Below, piece after piece: positions 26,773 through 36,269 of a stretch of DNA of 64,000 nt; position 1 is the stretch's first letter, and the number at the start of each line of letters is the position of its first letter. The notes under the pieces are model-generated. The model had not been told where the DNA came from, did no database searches, and saw only the letters and a program-made list of their open reading frames with translations. The position numbers and the translations under genes were made by a program. Origin of the DNA: Candidatus Polarisedimenticolaceae bacterium (lineage in GTDB: Bacteria > Pseudomonadota > Gammaproteobacteria > Chromatiales > Chromatiaceae); assembly GCA_021648685.1 (NCBI GenBank), contig JAKISI010000003.1:1-64000 (forward strand), written 5' to 3'.

Positions 26773-28121
26773 GCTTATATACCAGTGTGATTTCAAACCT
26801 CGTTTTTCCACTGCATGAAAAACTTAAACGACACAGCACAGTCTCAGTGCGCAAACAGATGGAAGAGACCCAATGGTGGACGCAAGAGCAGTTAAAGAGC
26901 CTTCAACTGGAGCGGTTGCAAAAACTGATCACATCTACCTATAACCATGTACCCTATTACAGAAAAGTATTGCAGGAGTTAGAACTCAAACCAGCAGATT
27001 TTACAACTTTGGAAGATCTCCAGAAGCTACCGTTACTGACAAAAGATCTAATCCGTGCCCATACTGAAGAGCTAAAAGCTGATAATGCTCAAGGGCTGGC
27101 AAGATTCAATACGGGTGGATCTACTGGGGAGCCATTAATTTTCTTTATTGGAAAAGAGCGTGTAAGCCATGATGTGGCCGCAAAATGGCGGGCGACCCGT
27201 TGGTGGGATGTGGATATTGGCGACCCTGAAATTGTGGTTTGGGGCTCGCCGATAGAGCTGGGTTCCCAGGATCGGGTGCGGAAAATTCGGGATCAGATGC
27301 TTCGAACGAAGCTAATCTCTGCTTTCGAAATGTCAGTGAAGAACCTTGACCGTTTTATTGAAGAGATTCGTTCTTTTAGTCCAAAAATGTTATTTGGCTA
27401 CCCATCTTCTCTCTCCTTGATTGCTCGACATGCTCAAAAGCAGGGCGTTTGCTTAGATAAATTGAATATTAAAGTGGCTTTTGTGACTTCAGAGCGGCTA
27501 TATGATGATCAGCGTAAGGATATTGAAGAGACCTTTGGTTGCCCGGTAGCCAATGGTTATGGCGGTCGTGATGCCGGCTTTATTGCTCACCAATGCCCAG
27601 AAGGCGGGATGCACATTACGGCTGAAGATGTCATTGTCGAGATCGTGGATAAAAATGGTAATACCCAACAATCGGGGGAAGCTGGTGAGGTTGTGATAAC
27701 GCATCTTGCTACCCAGGAGTTCCCATTTATCCGTTATAGAACGGGCGATGTAGCGGTGCTGGATGACCAGGCTTGTTCATGTGGCCGGGGTCTGCCTTTG
27801 CTGAAAGATATTCAGGGGCGCACAACGGACTTCATTATTGCGGCTGATGGCACTGCAATGCATGGCTTGGCCCTTATCTATGTTATACGTGACTTGGAGG
27901 GGGTATCTGATTTCAAGATTATTCAGCAGTCCCTCAGTGTAATAGATGTGCAGATAGTTCCAGATAATCAGTATCAAAACGGTGTTGAGGAAGCAATACG
28001 GCAAGGGTTCAAAAAGAGATTGGGGCAAGGTGTAACAATTAACGTGGAGAAAGTTGATCAAATTGCATCAGAAAAGTCTGGAAAATACCGTTATGTAATG
28101 AGTAAAGTTTTGGTGCAATGA
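26769..28121 (+). CDS. Phenylacetate-CoA ligase-like AMP-binding enzyme
   Basis: This adenylate-forming enzyme is of the PaaK/CapK type, frequent in capsule and exopolysaccharide loci. The ATG at 26769 has GGGAAAG upstream and overlaps the previous stop, giving 450 residues. The AMP-binding P-loop is FNTGGSTGEPL near residue 115. Later motifs are NGYGGRDAGFIAHQC, FIRYRTGDVA and a Cys pair (DQACSCGRGLPLLKDIQGRTTDF) as in PaaK. It probably activates an acid for transfer to the glycan. The gene is followed by a palindromic element instead of another coupled gene. Confidence 0.88.
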   Translation: MSLYTSVISNLVFPLHEKLKRHSTVSVRKQMEETQWWTQEQLKSLQLERLQKLITSTYNHVPYYRKVLQELELKPADFTTLEDLQKLPLLTKDLIRAHTEELKADNAQGLARFNTGGSTGEPLIFFIGKERVSHDVAAKWRATRWWDVDIGDPEIVVWGSPIELGSQDRVRKIRDQMLRTKLISAFEMSVKNLDRFIEEIRSFSPKMLFGYPSSLSLIARHAQKQGVCLDKLNIKVAFVTSERLYDDQRKDIEETFGCPVANGYGGRDAGFIAHQCPEGGMHITAEDVIVEIVDKNGNTQQSGEAGEVVITHLATQEFPFIRYRTGDVAVLDDQACSCGRGLPLLKDIQGRTTDFIIAADGTAMHGLALIYVIRDLEGVSDFKIIQQSLSVIDVQIVPDNQYQNGVEEAIRQGFKKRLGQGVTINVEKVDQIASEKSGKYRYVMSKVLVQ

Positions 28122-28144
28122 TTGCTTATGAGAGTTTCGTGGAG

Positions 28145-28311
28145 CCAGGAGGCTGTCCGAGAATAGGAGCTACAGTGAGGAAAAGCCGGATTTGGCCAGG
28201 TTCCCCCATTATTTTCGTTAAATATGCCCAATATTCGCCTTAAATAATGAAAAAACCTGACTCAAACCAGCTTCCCCTCACCATGATTCCTATTCTCGGA
28301 CAGCCTCCTGG
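28145..28311. mobile_element. 167-bp palindromic MITE-like element, copy 1
   Basis: The element has perfect 22-bp terminal inverted repeats, whose outer 20 bases are CCAGGAGGCTGTCCGAGAAT. The whole interior is an imperfect palindrome: the arm at about 28183-28216 pairs with about 28238-28272. The centre reads GTTAAATATGCCCAATATTC. A second copy is at 56175-56338 with the same ends and centre but different arms. No ORF is present, so a transposase in trans would be needed. The folded transcript could also act as a terminator or processing site between the CoA-ligase-like and O-ligase genes. Confidence 0.8.
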
Positions 28312-28355
28312 ATATTCACCTGGCTGTGATATGCCGTATCATCTGTTGCTAAATT

Positions 28356-29672
28356 ATGCGTGATATTGCAATCGTACTCATTGTATTTGGCAGCGTGCCA
28401 TTTATCCTGGCGCGACCTTATATCGGCGTACTGATGTGGTCGTGGTTGGGTTATATGAACCCCCATCGACTAGCCTATGGTTTTGCGTATGATTTTCCTT
28501 TTGCGCAAGTTGTTGCCATTGCAACAATTATAGGTTTACTGTTTAGCCAGGAACCTAAGCGTATCCCGCTAAACTCATTGACCATATTCTGGTTCATGTT
28601 CCTTCTGTGGATGGGGGTTACCACAATTTTTGCTATTTCCCCTGATGTGTCACAAGAGCAGTTAATTAAGGTTGCTAAAATTCAACTTGTTGCCATTATA
28701 ACACTGATGGTGATATCGGATCGGGCACGTCTCAATCTGCTTATTTGGGTAATAGTGCTTTCCATTGGTTATTATGGAATCAAAGGCGGAATTTTTACTA
28801 TCATAACGGGTGGCAGCCATCATGTTTGGGGGCCTTCGGGTAGCTTTATCCAGGGCAATAATGAGTTGGCACTTGCTTTGCTTATGACAATTCCACTTGC
28901 CAATTATCTGCGTAGCATTGCTGTTAATATATGGGTGCAGCGAGGGTTATTGTTGGTTATTATACTCATGGGGGTATCTGCAATTGGCAGCCAGTCACGA
29001 GGAGCCCTCTTGGCTGCTGGGGCAGTGATGTTATGGTTCTTGCTAAAGAGCAAGCAAAAATTAAAGATGGGTCTTGCGTTGCTGCTGCTGGGTGTGTCTG
29101 TTGTGGTTTTTATGCCAAGTTCTTGGCATGAGCGTATGGATACCATCGACACCTACCAGGAAGATGCCTCAGCCATGGGGCGGATTAATGCATGGCAAGC
29201 CGCAATAAGTCTGGCTTCGAGTCGTTTTACAGGGGGAGGGTTTGACGGAATAAACATAAGGTCAATATTTGTTATGCATGCTCCAATTCCAGAGAAATAC
29301 CATGATGCACACAGCATTTACTTTGAGGTACTGGGCGATCACGGCATACCTGGACTGTTGCTCTTCTTGTTAGTGGGCATTTTAGCTTTTAAGAGGTCTA
29401 ATGAGCTTGTGCGCCGAACTCATGATGTCAAGGAGTTAGCATGGCTAAATACCTTGGCGAGAATGATACAGGTCAGTCTTATTGCCTATGCGACAGGAGG
29501 AGCATTTCTTGGGCTGGCGTACTTTGATCTTTTCTATCATCTTTTGGCAATTATTGTGATAGGTACTCACTTGGTTGAGAAGCATGTGATGGAATTTGAG
29601 CAGAGTGAAATACTGACAGTAGAGTCAAGGGGCAGAGGCGCTAATGCAGAGAATAAGAGGTCATGGTATTGA
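28356..29672 (+). CDS. Putative O-glycosylation ligase, exosortase A-associated (Wzy/WaaL fold)
   Basis: This polytopic membrane protein of 438 residues belongs to the O-antigen ligase/polymerase group, TIGR03097-type. It begins MRDIAIVLIVFGSVPFILARPYIGVLMWSWLGYMNPHRL, a family hallmark. About ten hydrophobic helices are present. The loop GPSGSFIQGNNELALALLM and GSQSRGALLAAG match the ligase core. A large periplasmic loop with HDAHSIYFEVLGDHGIPGLLLF carries the conserved His region. It could polymerise repeat units or transfer glycan to protein; which of these cannot be read from the sequence. Confidence 0.9.
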   Translation: MRDIAIVLIVFGSVPFILARPYIGVLMWSWLGYMNPHRLAYGFAYDFPFAQVVAIATIIGLLFSQEPKRIPLNSLTIFWFMFLLWMGVTTIFAISPDVSQEQLIKVAKIQLVAIITLMVISDRARLNLLIWVIVLSIGYYGIKGGIFTIITGGSHHVWGPSGSFIQGNNELALALLMTIPLANYLRSIAVNIWVQRGLLLVIILMGVSAIGSQSRGALLAAGAVMLWFLLKSKQKLKMGLALLLLGVSVVVFMPSSWHERMDTIDTYQEDASAMGRINAWQAAISLASSRFTGGGFDGINIRSIFVMHAPIPEKYHDAHSIYFEVLGDHGIPGLLLFLLVGILAFKRSNELVRRTHDVKELAWLNTLARMIQVSLIAYATGGAFLGLAYFDLFYHLLAIIVIGTHLVEKHVMEFEQSEILTVESRGRGANAENKRSWY

Positions 29673-30706
29673 AGACACCGCCAGCCATTGAAAAGCAAAC
29701 CAAATTGAAAGACATGGGCTTCATGAACCTTGGGAGCATAGGATTTAAGCTAGCGGCTATTGGTTTAAAAGGCCTGGCGGATGCTTTTTCAATAGGGCCT
29801 GGCGGTAACCGGCTCTCTATCCTGATCTATCATCGTGTGCTGCCGAAACTTGACCCCATGTATGAAGGTGATGTGGATGCGGTTTCGTTTAACTGGCAAA
29901 TGAAACTGATTGCTGAGCATTTCTCTCCGCTATCCTTGCCTGATGCAGCCTGTTGTCTAAAGGAGGGAAGGCTGCCTCCACGGGCAGTCTGCGTGACCTT
30001 TGATGATGGGTATGCTGATAACTTGACCACGGCGCTTCCGATATTGAAGCGCCATGCCATTCCTGCAACCATTTTCATTGCCACGGGATACCTGAATGGC
30101 TCCATGATGTGGAATGATGCTGTGAAAGAAGCGTTACGCGTGTTGCCGGATGAAGAGCTGGATCTTTCCAATGACGATCTAGGTATCTATCGGCTGGAAA
30201 CCCAGGCAGATCGGGTCATGGCTGCTATGAGTCTAATTGATCACTTAAAGCTGCTGCAGACCAGTGTTAGAGATGACATGGCGAAGCAGCTGTTGGAAGC
30301 CGCCGGAAATCCTGAGGCACACCTGATGGCGAGTTCCGATCAGGTTCGAGAACTACATAAAGCCGGCATGGATATTGGAGCACACACGGTCACCCACCCT
30401 ATTCTGTCGAAGTTGAGTGCGGCAGAGGCATACAGAGAGATAACAGAGAGCAAAGAGCAACTTGAGGCGTTGACGGGTGAAAAGGTAACCCTCTTTGCCT
30501 ACCCGAATGGAATTCCAGGGGATGACTACAGTTCTGAGCATGTGCAGATGGTAAAGCGGGCTGGGTTCACCGCTGGGGTATCGACCAGCCACGGAGTGGC
30601 AAACCGTTTTTCCGATCTCTTCCAGCTTCCACGCTACACGCCATGGGATCGAACTCCTTCCCGGTTCATGGCCAGAATAGTTCGGAATGTAATGCGGGTT
30701 ACCTGA
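29663..30706 (+). CDS. Polysaccharide deacetylase family protein
   Basis: This second NodB-type carbohydrate esterase of the locus has 347 residues. Motif 1 is TFDDGYADN (Asp pair) near residue 113. The His motif is GAHTVTHPIL near 238, and YPNG lies near residue 274. The N-terminal stretch includes SILIYHRVLP, typical of PgaB/IcaB-like deacetylases. It overlaps the O-ligase by 10 bases. The first 20 residues are not conserved-looking, and Met18 or Met21 are alternative starts. Confidence 0.87.
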   Translation: MVLKTPPAIEKQTKLKDMGFMNLGSIGFKLAAIGLKGLADAFSIGPGGNRLSILIYHRVLPKLDPMYEGDVDAVSFNWQMKLIAEHFSPLSLPDAACCLKEGRLPPRAVCVTFDDGYADNLTTALPILKRHAIPATIFIATGYLNGSMMWNDAVKEALRVLPDEELDLSNDDLGIYRLETQADRVMAAMSLIDHLKLLQTSVRDDMAKQLLEAAGNPEAHLMASSDQVRELHKAGMDIGAHTVTHPILSKLSAAEAYREITESKEQLEALTGEKVTLFAYPNGIPGDDYSSEHVQMVKRAGFTAGVSTSHGVANRFSDLFQLPRYTPWDRTPSRFMARIVRNVMRVT

Positions 30707-30725
30707 TTGTGCACAGTCTTTAGAA

Positions 30726-30809
30726 ATGCTGAAAAGTCAATGGGTTGCACCGCCTGGCATTGATGACCCCGATACCCGAGTGATTGTCGGCAATGGCGTA
30801 CTGACTTAA
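30726..30809 (+). other. Short coding-like remnant
   Basis: A 27-codon frame reads MLKSQWVAPPGIDDPDTRVI and ends GNGVLT. The open frame extends upstream into the deacetylase end. The composition looks like the tail of a longer protein, but I do not recognise it. It could be a chance ORF. Confidence 0.2.
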
Positions 30810-30844
30810 TGAGCAGGCTCTAAATAGGATGCATTATTATCCCG

Positions 30845-31624
30845 GTGTGTGTAAAAATGCTGAACAGGTGGAAGAAAGTGATTTTAAAACAGCCTCTTAG
30901 AGCGAACGCTTTCTTGGTGCTTTTTCTTGGCAGTGGGATGCTATCGCAATTGGTGTATGGTTACGGCTTTGAGCCAACGGCAGTAGAGTGGGCAACATGG
31001 CCTGTATATTGTAAAGCGGCATACATAAGAACCGGCGCCAGTGCGCAAACGCCTTTCACTCAGATGGTGTCTAAGGCACAGAGAAAGGCGTGGATGAGGC
31101 GTTATGCAGCTTATTTGTCCGGTGGCTTACACCACTACTGCACAGGGGGCATCTACTTTAGGCGAGCAAAGGTAGCTTCAAATGAAGGAGGTAGAACCTT
31201 TTTGCTCACAAGGGCGCTTGGTGAGTTCAACTATACAGCTATACGTATACAGGAAAACCACCCACTGTGGTCAGAGATTTATGCCAATGTAGGTTTGGTT
31301 AACTGGGAACTAGGGCATCATGAAAAGGCATTCAGTGCCTTGAATACAGGTATTCGCGTTCAGCCGGAGTCACCCTCAGCCTATCTGGCCATGGCGCAAC
31401 TATTTTTTAAGGAGAAAAAACTGGGTAAGGCTGTTGATATTTTGAAAAGAGCCAAGGCTAAAATAGGAGATAAGTCCGTAGAGCTAAGTTATTTTCTTGG
31501 GCTTGCATACTTTGAAACTGGGCAGATGGAAAAGGCCAAAGAGGAAGCAAAGAAAGCCTATGAGGGAGGGTACCCACTTCTTGGCCTAAAAAACAAACTA
31601 AAGCGCAAAGGGATTTTATGGTAG
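30845..31624 (+). CDS. Exported TPR-repeat protein of unknown function
   Basis: This 259-residue protein is not a family I recognise. A hydrophobic segment (AFLVLFLGSGMLSQLVYGYG, about 21-40) acts as a signal or membrane anchor. The region that follows has two cysteines and aromatic residues (PVYCKAAYIRTG, GGLHHYCTGGIYFRRAK). Residues about 150-245 contain two to three tetratricopeptide repeats (EIYANVGLVNWELGHHEKAFSALNTGIRVQPESPSAYLAMAQLFF and following). The start is GTG at 30845 or ATG at 30857. Position suggests a role in the polysaccharide system, perhaps as a scaffold. Confidence 0.65.
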   Translation: MCVKMLNRWKKVILKQPLRANAFLVLFLGSGMLSQLVYGYGFEPTAVEWATWPVYCKAAYIRTGASAQTPFTQMVSKAQRKAWMRRYAAYLSGGLHHYCTGGIYFRRAKVASNEGGRTFLLTRALGEFNYTAIRIQENHPLWSEIYANVGLVNWELGHHEKAFSALNTGIRVQPESPSAYLAMAQLFFKEKKLGKAVDILKRAKAKIGDKSVELSYFLGLAYFETGQMEKAKEEAKKAYEGGYPLLGLKNKLKRKGILW

Positions 31625-31660
31625 CCATGATGAGGGTGGTTGTTTTGAACGAGTGCTGCT

Positions 31661-31770
31661 CTAGTACATTAACCACATTATATTGGCGGATAAAGAGTAC
31701 GGCCAAGAGCGATGGAATAGCTCAATCTAAAGCGCTGCTATCCGTCAATATAACCTGGACGGTGTACTAG
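31661..31770. mobile_element. 110-bp inverted-repeat element (possible IS630-type MITE)
   Basis: Imperfect 32-bp inverted arms (31661-31692 and 31739-31770) share CTAGTACA, TTATATTG and CGGATA blocks. The ends CTAG...CTAG recall TA-targeting IS630/Tc1 elements. The 46-base centre has no ORF. It lies between the TPR gene and the flippase. The family is inferred from the ends only. Confidence 0.55.
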
Positions 31771-31840
31771 TGTGTAACAGCAGATTTGGTGAAGCAAGTA
31801 AAGCTTCTGATCTTTTCCCCTCGGTAGGTTTCTGTTAGCT

Positions 31841-33283
31841 GTGGGCATTCGCAGATCGTTGGCATACTCGTTCACTGAGCGATATGCATCACTTGGGATT
31901 CAGTTTCTATCCACTGTAATAATTGCCCGCCTTCTTTCGCCTCAGGAGATTGGTATCTACTCCGTAGGTGCTGGGGTAATCGCAATTGCTCAAGCCTTTC
32001 GTGACTTTGGGGTTAGCGCATACCTTATTCAGGAACCTGAGCTAACTCAGGAGCGACAAAGGGCGGCCTTCACAGTTACACTGGTGATTGCCTGGATGAT
32101 ATCACTCACGATATTGATGGGAGCAGAGACTGTTGCTGAATTTTACAGTGATATAAAGGTGCGTGATGTATTAAGCGTTCTTGCACTGTGTTTCTTTATT
32201 ATCCCATTTGGCTCGGTCACGCTTGCTTTATTGAGGCGGGATATGGCGTTTAATGTCATTTTTCGTATCAATGTTATAAGCACATTAGTTCACTCGGGAG
32301 TAGGGCTTACCCTGGCAATACTAGGATATGGCTTTATGAGTCTGGCTTGGGCAGCGTTTGCTGGAACGCTTGCCACGGTTGTTGGGGCGCTTATGGCTCG
32401 GCCTGCGACAGTTATATTAATGCCATCTACCAAAGAAATTCGTCGAGTACTCGGCTTTGGCGGAAAAATGAGCCTTGTCTCATTCGCATCTGAGGCGGGA
32501 AACAGCGCGCCTGATTTGGTAATTGGACGGACGCATGGGTTTGATGCCGTGGGCTATTTTAGTCGTGCCATGGGCTTTGTCATGCTCTTTGAGCGTATAG
32601 TGTTAGATGGATTGCGAGGAGTTCTGCTTCCCTATTTTTCGAGTGAGAACAGATCTGGTTCTGACATGACAAGTAAAATAGAAGTTGCAGTTATCAGTGT
32701 GCTTGGTGTCTCTTGGCCTATGCTTGCATTTATGGGAATAATGGCTGATCAGCTTATTATGATACTGTATGGGTCTCAGTGGCAAGAGTCTGCAATGTTA
32801 GCGCAGATGATTGTAGTAGCTATTGCTATCCGCTGTCTAAATCCTATTTTTGCGGCCTTGTTAGTGTCAATGGGTAAAGTGAATCAAGTGACTTTTGTGC
32901 AGCTAGGTTACCAGTCGCTAAAAATCGTGATTATAGTTATTTCAAGTTTTTATGGTTTAAAGGCAATCTGTGTAGGTTTAATTGTAAGTGAGATTATTGG
33001 ATTTATCGGTTATATGTTGATGTTACAGCGTAGTAATATTTTGGGCTATAAGGCATTAATGCATGCTGTTACACAGGCATCTCTTCTTGTCATCAGCGCA
33101 TGTGGCCCCGTGATTTTATTTTTTGAGATATTTGTTTTGAATAGTGAGCTGCCAATAATCATTGAAGTTATTTTTGCATGTGCTATATGGTTGCTGGGTG
33201 TTATAGCGGGGATTTATACTTTTAGTCATCCGCTTAAAAAAGAAATAGAATCACTTGCTAAAAAAATATACAGTAATTTTTAG
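31841..33283 (+). CDS. Oligosaccharide flippase / lipopolysaccharide biosynthesis protein (Wzx-like)
   Basis: This polytopic MOP-superfamily transporter of 480 residues is expected to flip lipid-linked repeat units. The start is GTG at 31841 (MGIRRSLAYSFTERYASLGIQFLSTVIIARLLSPQEIGIYSV), which is typical of Wzx/TuaB proteins. About twelve to fourteen hydrophobic helices are evident. The GGKMSLVSFASEAGNSAPDLVIGRTHGFDAVGYFSRA segment matches the family midpoint. Base composition here becomes more AT-rich than in the upstream XrtA genes. A second flippase lies at 49712-51154. Confidence 0.9.
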   Translation: MGIRRSLAYSFTERYASLGIQFLSTVIIARLLSPQEIGIYSVGAGVIAIAQAFRDFGVSAYLIQEPELTQERQRAAFTVTLVIAWMISLTILMGAETVAEFYSDIKVRDVLSVLALCFFIIPFGSVTLALLRRDMAFNVIFRINVISTLVHSGVGLTLAILGYGFMSLAWAAFAGTLATVVGALMARPATVILMPSTKEIRRVLGFGGKMSLVSFASEAGNSAPDLVIGRTHGFDAVGYFSRAMGFVMLFERIVLDGLRGVLLPYFSSENRSGSDMTSKIEVAVISVLGVSWPMLAFMGIMADQLIMILYGSQWQESAMLAQMIVVAIAIRCLNPIFAALLVSMGKVNQVTFVQLGYQSLKIVIIVISSFYGLKAICVGLIVSEIIGFIGYMLMLQRSNILGYKALMHAVTQASLLVISACGPVILFFEIFVLNSELPIIIEVIFACAIWLLGVIAGIYTFSHPLKKEIESLAKKIYSNF

Positions 33284-33321
33284 AAAGTTATATTAGACAG
33301 GGTGACTCGTGGTGTGCAGAT

Positions 33322-34026
33322 ATGAATAAAATAGAGGAGTCTGAGCGGTTCTCCCAAGAGAGTGCGACGTACAACGCTATGTTTGAAACAGGTGGAGATT
33401 CCGGGATATTTGATCTTCCGTACAAACGCTCTCCATATTACCCTCTTTACCAAGAGGTATTCCGGACGATCAAGCGACTGGGTGCGGATAATGTTCTTGA
33501 AGTTGGTTGTGGGACTGGTGGACTTGCCCACTTTCTGCTGGAAAAAACCTTGCTGCAGTATCATGGCTTTGATTTTAGTGAGGTTGCAGTTAATAAAGCT
33601 ATACAGCGGACTGGGAGAAAGGATCTGTTTAATGTTGGGGATGCAACATTTGCAAGCAGTTATCCAGATAGTTATGAAGCTATTATTTGTACAGAAGTTT
33701 TGGAGCATGTGCCCGAGGATCGGAAAATTATAGAACACTGGGCGAAAGGAACAAAAATTATATGTAGCGTTCCTAATTTTGATTCTCGTTATCATGTGCG
33801 TGTATTTAAGACAGATGCCGAGGTTTGTGAGCGCTATGGGGATCTTATTGATATAGACAGTGTGAGTCAAATAAAGAAGCCGGTTGTGAATGATCTCTCA
33901 TGGCGTAATCGGTTGCGTCAGCTTCGTTGGAATAGATATCGGCCTAAGCGGATAGTAGAGTTACTTGGGTTAGGTGATTTCGATAAAGTGGGTGGTTGGT
34001 TTGTAGTGAGGGGGACTCGCAAGTGA
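33322..34026 (+). CDS. Class I SAM-dependent methyltransferase
   Basis: This 234-residue methyltransferase has motif I VLEVGCGTGGLAHFLL (about 55-70), motif II YHGFDFSEVAVNKA and motif IV AIICTEVLEHVPEDRKI. It may methylate a sugar of the glycan, as methyltransferases in such loci often do, but the acceptor is not predictable. The 71-base spacer after it precedes a glycosyltransferase. Confidence 0.87.
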   Translation: MNKIEESERFSQESATYNAMFETGGDSGIFDLPYKRSPYYPLYQEVFRTIKRLGADNVLEVGCGTGGLAHFLLEKTLLQYHGFDFSEVAVNKAIQRTGRKDLFNVGDATFASSYPDSYEAIICTEVLEHVPEDRKIIEHWAKGTKIICSVPNFDSRYHVRVFKTDAEVCERYGDLIDIDSVSQIKKPVVNDLSWRNRLRQLRWNRYRPKRIVELLGLGDFDKVGGWFVVRGTRK

Positions 34027-34103
34027 TTGCTAAATGCTCGGTTGATTGTGTTTTGGCAGCCAGTGAGTTACTACTGGTCATTCAAGTTAAGTAAGGTGTG
34101 TAC

Positions 34104-35315
34104 ATGGTGGATTCCATTGAGTTACAGCTAATAAAACCAATTATAGCTTTTGCTCCCCATCCTTGGGACGATGGACCCTGGATGAATAGGCAGAATTTGC
34201 TGGCTGGGTTGGCGCAGAGAGGCTGGCCTGTCGTATATAATCATGGGCCACTCGATTTATGGATGCGAAATGGAGCAGCGTGGAAAGCTGCAAAAAGATT
34301 TGGGTGCATGGAACAGCTCGATGGGGTTTTAGTTGATAGGCCGGGAAAATGGATGCCTCGATGGCAAACATGGCCTTTATGGGATAATAAAGCGATTGCG
34401 ATGCATTCACGCCGCTTGCGTTCTGCGGTTAATATAAAGCCAGGTGATGATTTTGTAGCTTTTCTTTTTCATCCATGTTTTTGGCCCTATATCCAGAGCT
34501 TAAAGCCCCGAACTGTCGCATTTCATGTCTATGATGTGTATTCACAAATGGATAATTGGTCTGACTTAGATCAGCAGTTTTTAGAGCAAGTTGTGGAATC
34601 TGCAGATCTTCTTACAGCGGCGACAATGGGAATGGCTCGGGCATTACCTGGAAATGCACTCGATCGGGTGCGGATTCTTCCCAATGGGGTTAATTTGTCT
34701 TTGTTTGATCTGACCATGAACCCAGTGATTCCCTGCCCTACTGATTTGGCAGAGATTCCGCACCCAAGAATAGGTAACACGGGAACCTTAAATAGAAAAA
34801 TGGATTTTCAGCTTATAGCTGATATTGCGGCTCAGCGGCCTGAATGGCACTGGGTTATGGTCGGGTTGCTTCCTGAAGAGGAGTTACTTGCTGATGAGGT
34901 AGCATGTAAAGGTTTGGCTGCTTGCCGTCAAAGAGCCAATATACACTTTCTTGGTCCAAAGCAGCAAAAGGAGGTTCCAGCTTACACTTATCATATGGAT
35001 GTTAACACCATATGTTATCGCATCAGGGAAGGTGAGTGGGTAGGGGCGGGTTATCCGGTAAAGTTAAATGAGTATTTAGCAGTGGGTAAGCCAGTAGTTG
35101 CTGCAGCACAAGAGGCCGTTGTTCAATATTTTTCTGATGTAGTAGCAATAGCTTCTGGAACTGAAGAGTGGGTGGCGGCACTGGAACATGCTGTAATGTC
35201 GGGTGGTGTTAGCACGGTGGAGCAGAGGCGTGCTAAAGCGGAGGAAAATACCTGGGATCGGCGTGTCGATCAATTAGAAATGTGGTTGAAGCAGGCACTG
35301 GAAAAGGGTGAGTGA
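34104..35315 (+). CDS. Glycosyltransferase (GT-B fold)
   Basis: This 403-residue glycosyltransferase starts at the ATG at 34104, which has AGTAAGG upstream; an in-frame GTG at 34098 is weaker. The N-terminal half has FAPHPWDDGPWMNRQNLLAGLAQRGWPV. The C-terminal half has HPRIGNTGTLNRKMDFQLIADIAAQRPEWHWVMVG and AGYPVKLNEYLAVGKPVVAAA. The latter corresponds to the donor-binding region. It is coupled to the next gene (TGATG). Confidence 0.85.
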   Translation: MVDSIELQLIKPIIAFAPHPWDDGPWMNRQNLLAGLAQRGWPVVYNHGPLDLWMRNGAAWKAAKRFGCMEQLDGVLVDRPGKWMPRWQTWPLWDNKAIAMHSRRLRSAVNIKPGDDFVAFLFHPCFWPYIQSLKPRTVAFHVYDVYSQMDNWSDLDQQFLEQVVESADLLTAATMGMARALPGNALDRVRILPNGVNLSLFDLTMNPVIPCPTDLAEIPHPRIGNTGTLNRKMDFQLIADIAAQRPEWHWVMVGLLPEEELLADEVACKGLAACRQRANIHFLGPKQQKEVPAYTYHMDVNTICYRIREGEWVGAGYPVKLNEYLAVGKPVVAAAQEAVVQYFSDVVAIASGTEEWVAALEHAVMSGGVSTVEQRRAKAEENTWDRRVDQLEMWLKQALEKGE

Positions 35316-36157
35316 TGAATGCTCGTTTATTGAAGAGGAGTAGACAGAAAATAAAATCGTTTGTAATCCATCGCTTTCTTTCGTTTGATGCTGGTGAGTT
35401 TCAGGGCTGTTTGCGGAAACTCGGTATTGGTTCGGGTGATATTGTTATGGTCCATGCCTCCTGGAATTCTTCCAATGGTTTTAAAGGACGCCCCGCCGAG
35501 ATGATCCAGGCTATCAAACAGGTGCTTGGGCCGAGTGGTCTTCTCAGCATGCCCTCATTGACCTACCAGAATCAAAGCTCTAGTGAGTTCCTGGCGGAAG
35601 GCAAGTCAATGAATGTACGTAGAAGCCCCTCACGGATGGGTCTTCTAAGTGAGGTATTTCGCCGCAACCAAGACGTGGTCAGGAGTCTTAGCCCCACTCA
35701 TCCCATTCTTGCCTGGGGAGAACGAGCGGAGGAGTTCGTGGCTGGCCACGAGCAGGTTAAAAAGCCCTTTGGAGAGGATACCCCTTTTAGCCGGCTGCTG
35801 GAGTGGAAAGGCAAGATTTTGACCATAGATGCCCCATTTTCAACCATTACCTTCTGCCATTATTTAGAGGATCGTATTGCGGCCTGTTTACCCTTTGATC
35901 TGTATGAGCCGGAGCCGGTTACAGGTGTGGTGGTGGATTATGAGGGACGGCAGATTGAAGTGCCGACACAGGTGCTGAGCAAAACGGCGAACAGGCTCCG
36001 CCGTGATGATTGGTTAGAGGAAGAGATGAGGCGCCAAGGTGTCTTGCATTACCGAAAGATAGGGAATACAAGGCTGATGCTCGTTGATACAATTGCCATG
36101 ACAGAAGTGGTTGACAAAATGTATGCGGAAGGAAGAAGTTTCTTTGCGGTACCGTAG
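35315..36157 (+). CDS. AAC(3)-family N-acyl/acetyltransferase
   Basis: This 280-residue protein has the aminoglycoside 3-N-acetyltransferase fold. Conserved stretches are GDIVMVHASWNSSNGFKGRPAEMIQAIKQVLG, LLSMPSLTYQNQ, RRSPSRMGLLSEVFR and SLSPTHPILAWG. Members in polysaccharide loci acylate amino sugars, so a glycan-modifying role is more likely here than antibiotic resistance. The ATG at 35315 has AAAAGGG upstream and overlaps the glycosyltransferase stop. Confidence 0.86.
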   Translation: MNARLLKRSRQKIKSFVIHRFLSFDAGEFQGCLRKLGIGSGDIVMVHASWNSSNGFKGRPAEMIQAIKQVLGPSGLLSMPSLTYQNQSSSEFLAEGKSMNVRRSPSRMGLLSEVFRRNQDVVRSLSPTHPILAWGERAEEFVAGHEQVKKPFGEDTPFSRLLEWKGKILTIDAPFSTITFCHYLEDRIAACLPFDLYEPEPVTGVVVDYEGRQIEVPTQVLSKTANRLRRDDWLEEEMRRQGVLHYRKIGNTRLMLVDTIAMTEVVDKMYAEGRSFFAVP

Positions 36158-36269
36158 GTGATAACGGTTTGCTATGTTTCCTACACTCCATCTGATCTAA
36201 ATTATTCCATGCGCGTTCCTAAGTGATTTTATTGAGCTGTATAGTGGCTGGAAATCCAGGATATCAAAT

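Noticed and set aside
33280-33870. 196-codon minus-strand ORF
   Set aside because: It is antisense to the methyltransferase with its GCGTGG motif and has no domain features.
35315-36157. Aminoglycoside resistance gene
   Set aside because: The AAC(3) fold is clear, but its place in a glycan gene run favours acylation of an amino sugar.
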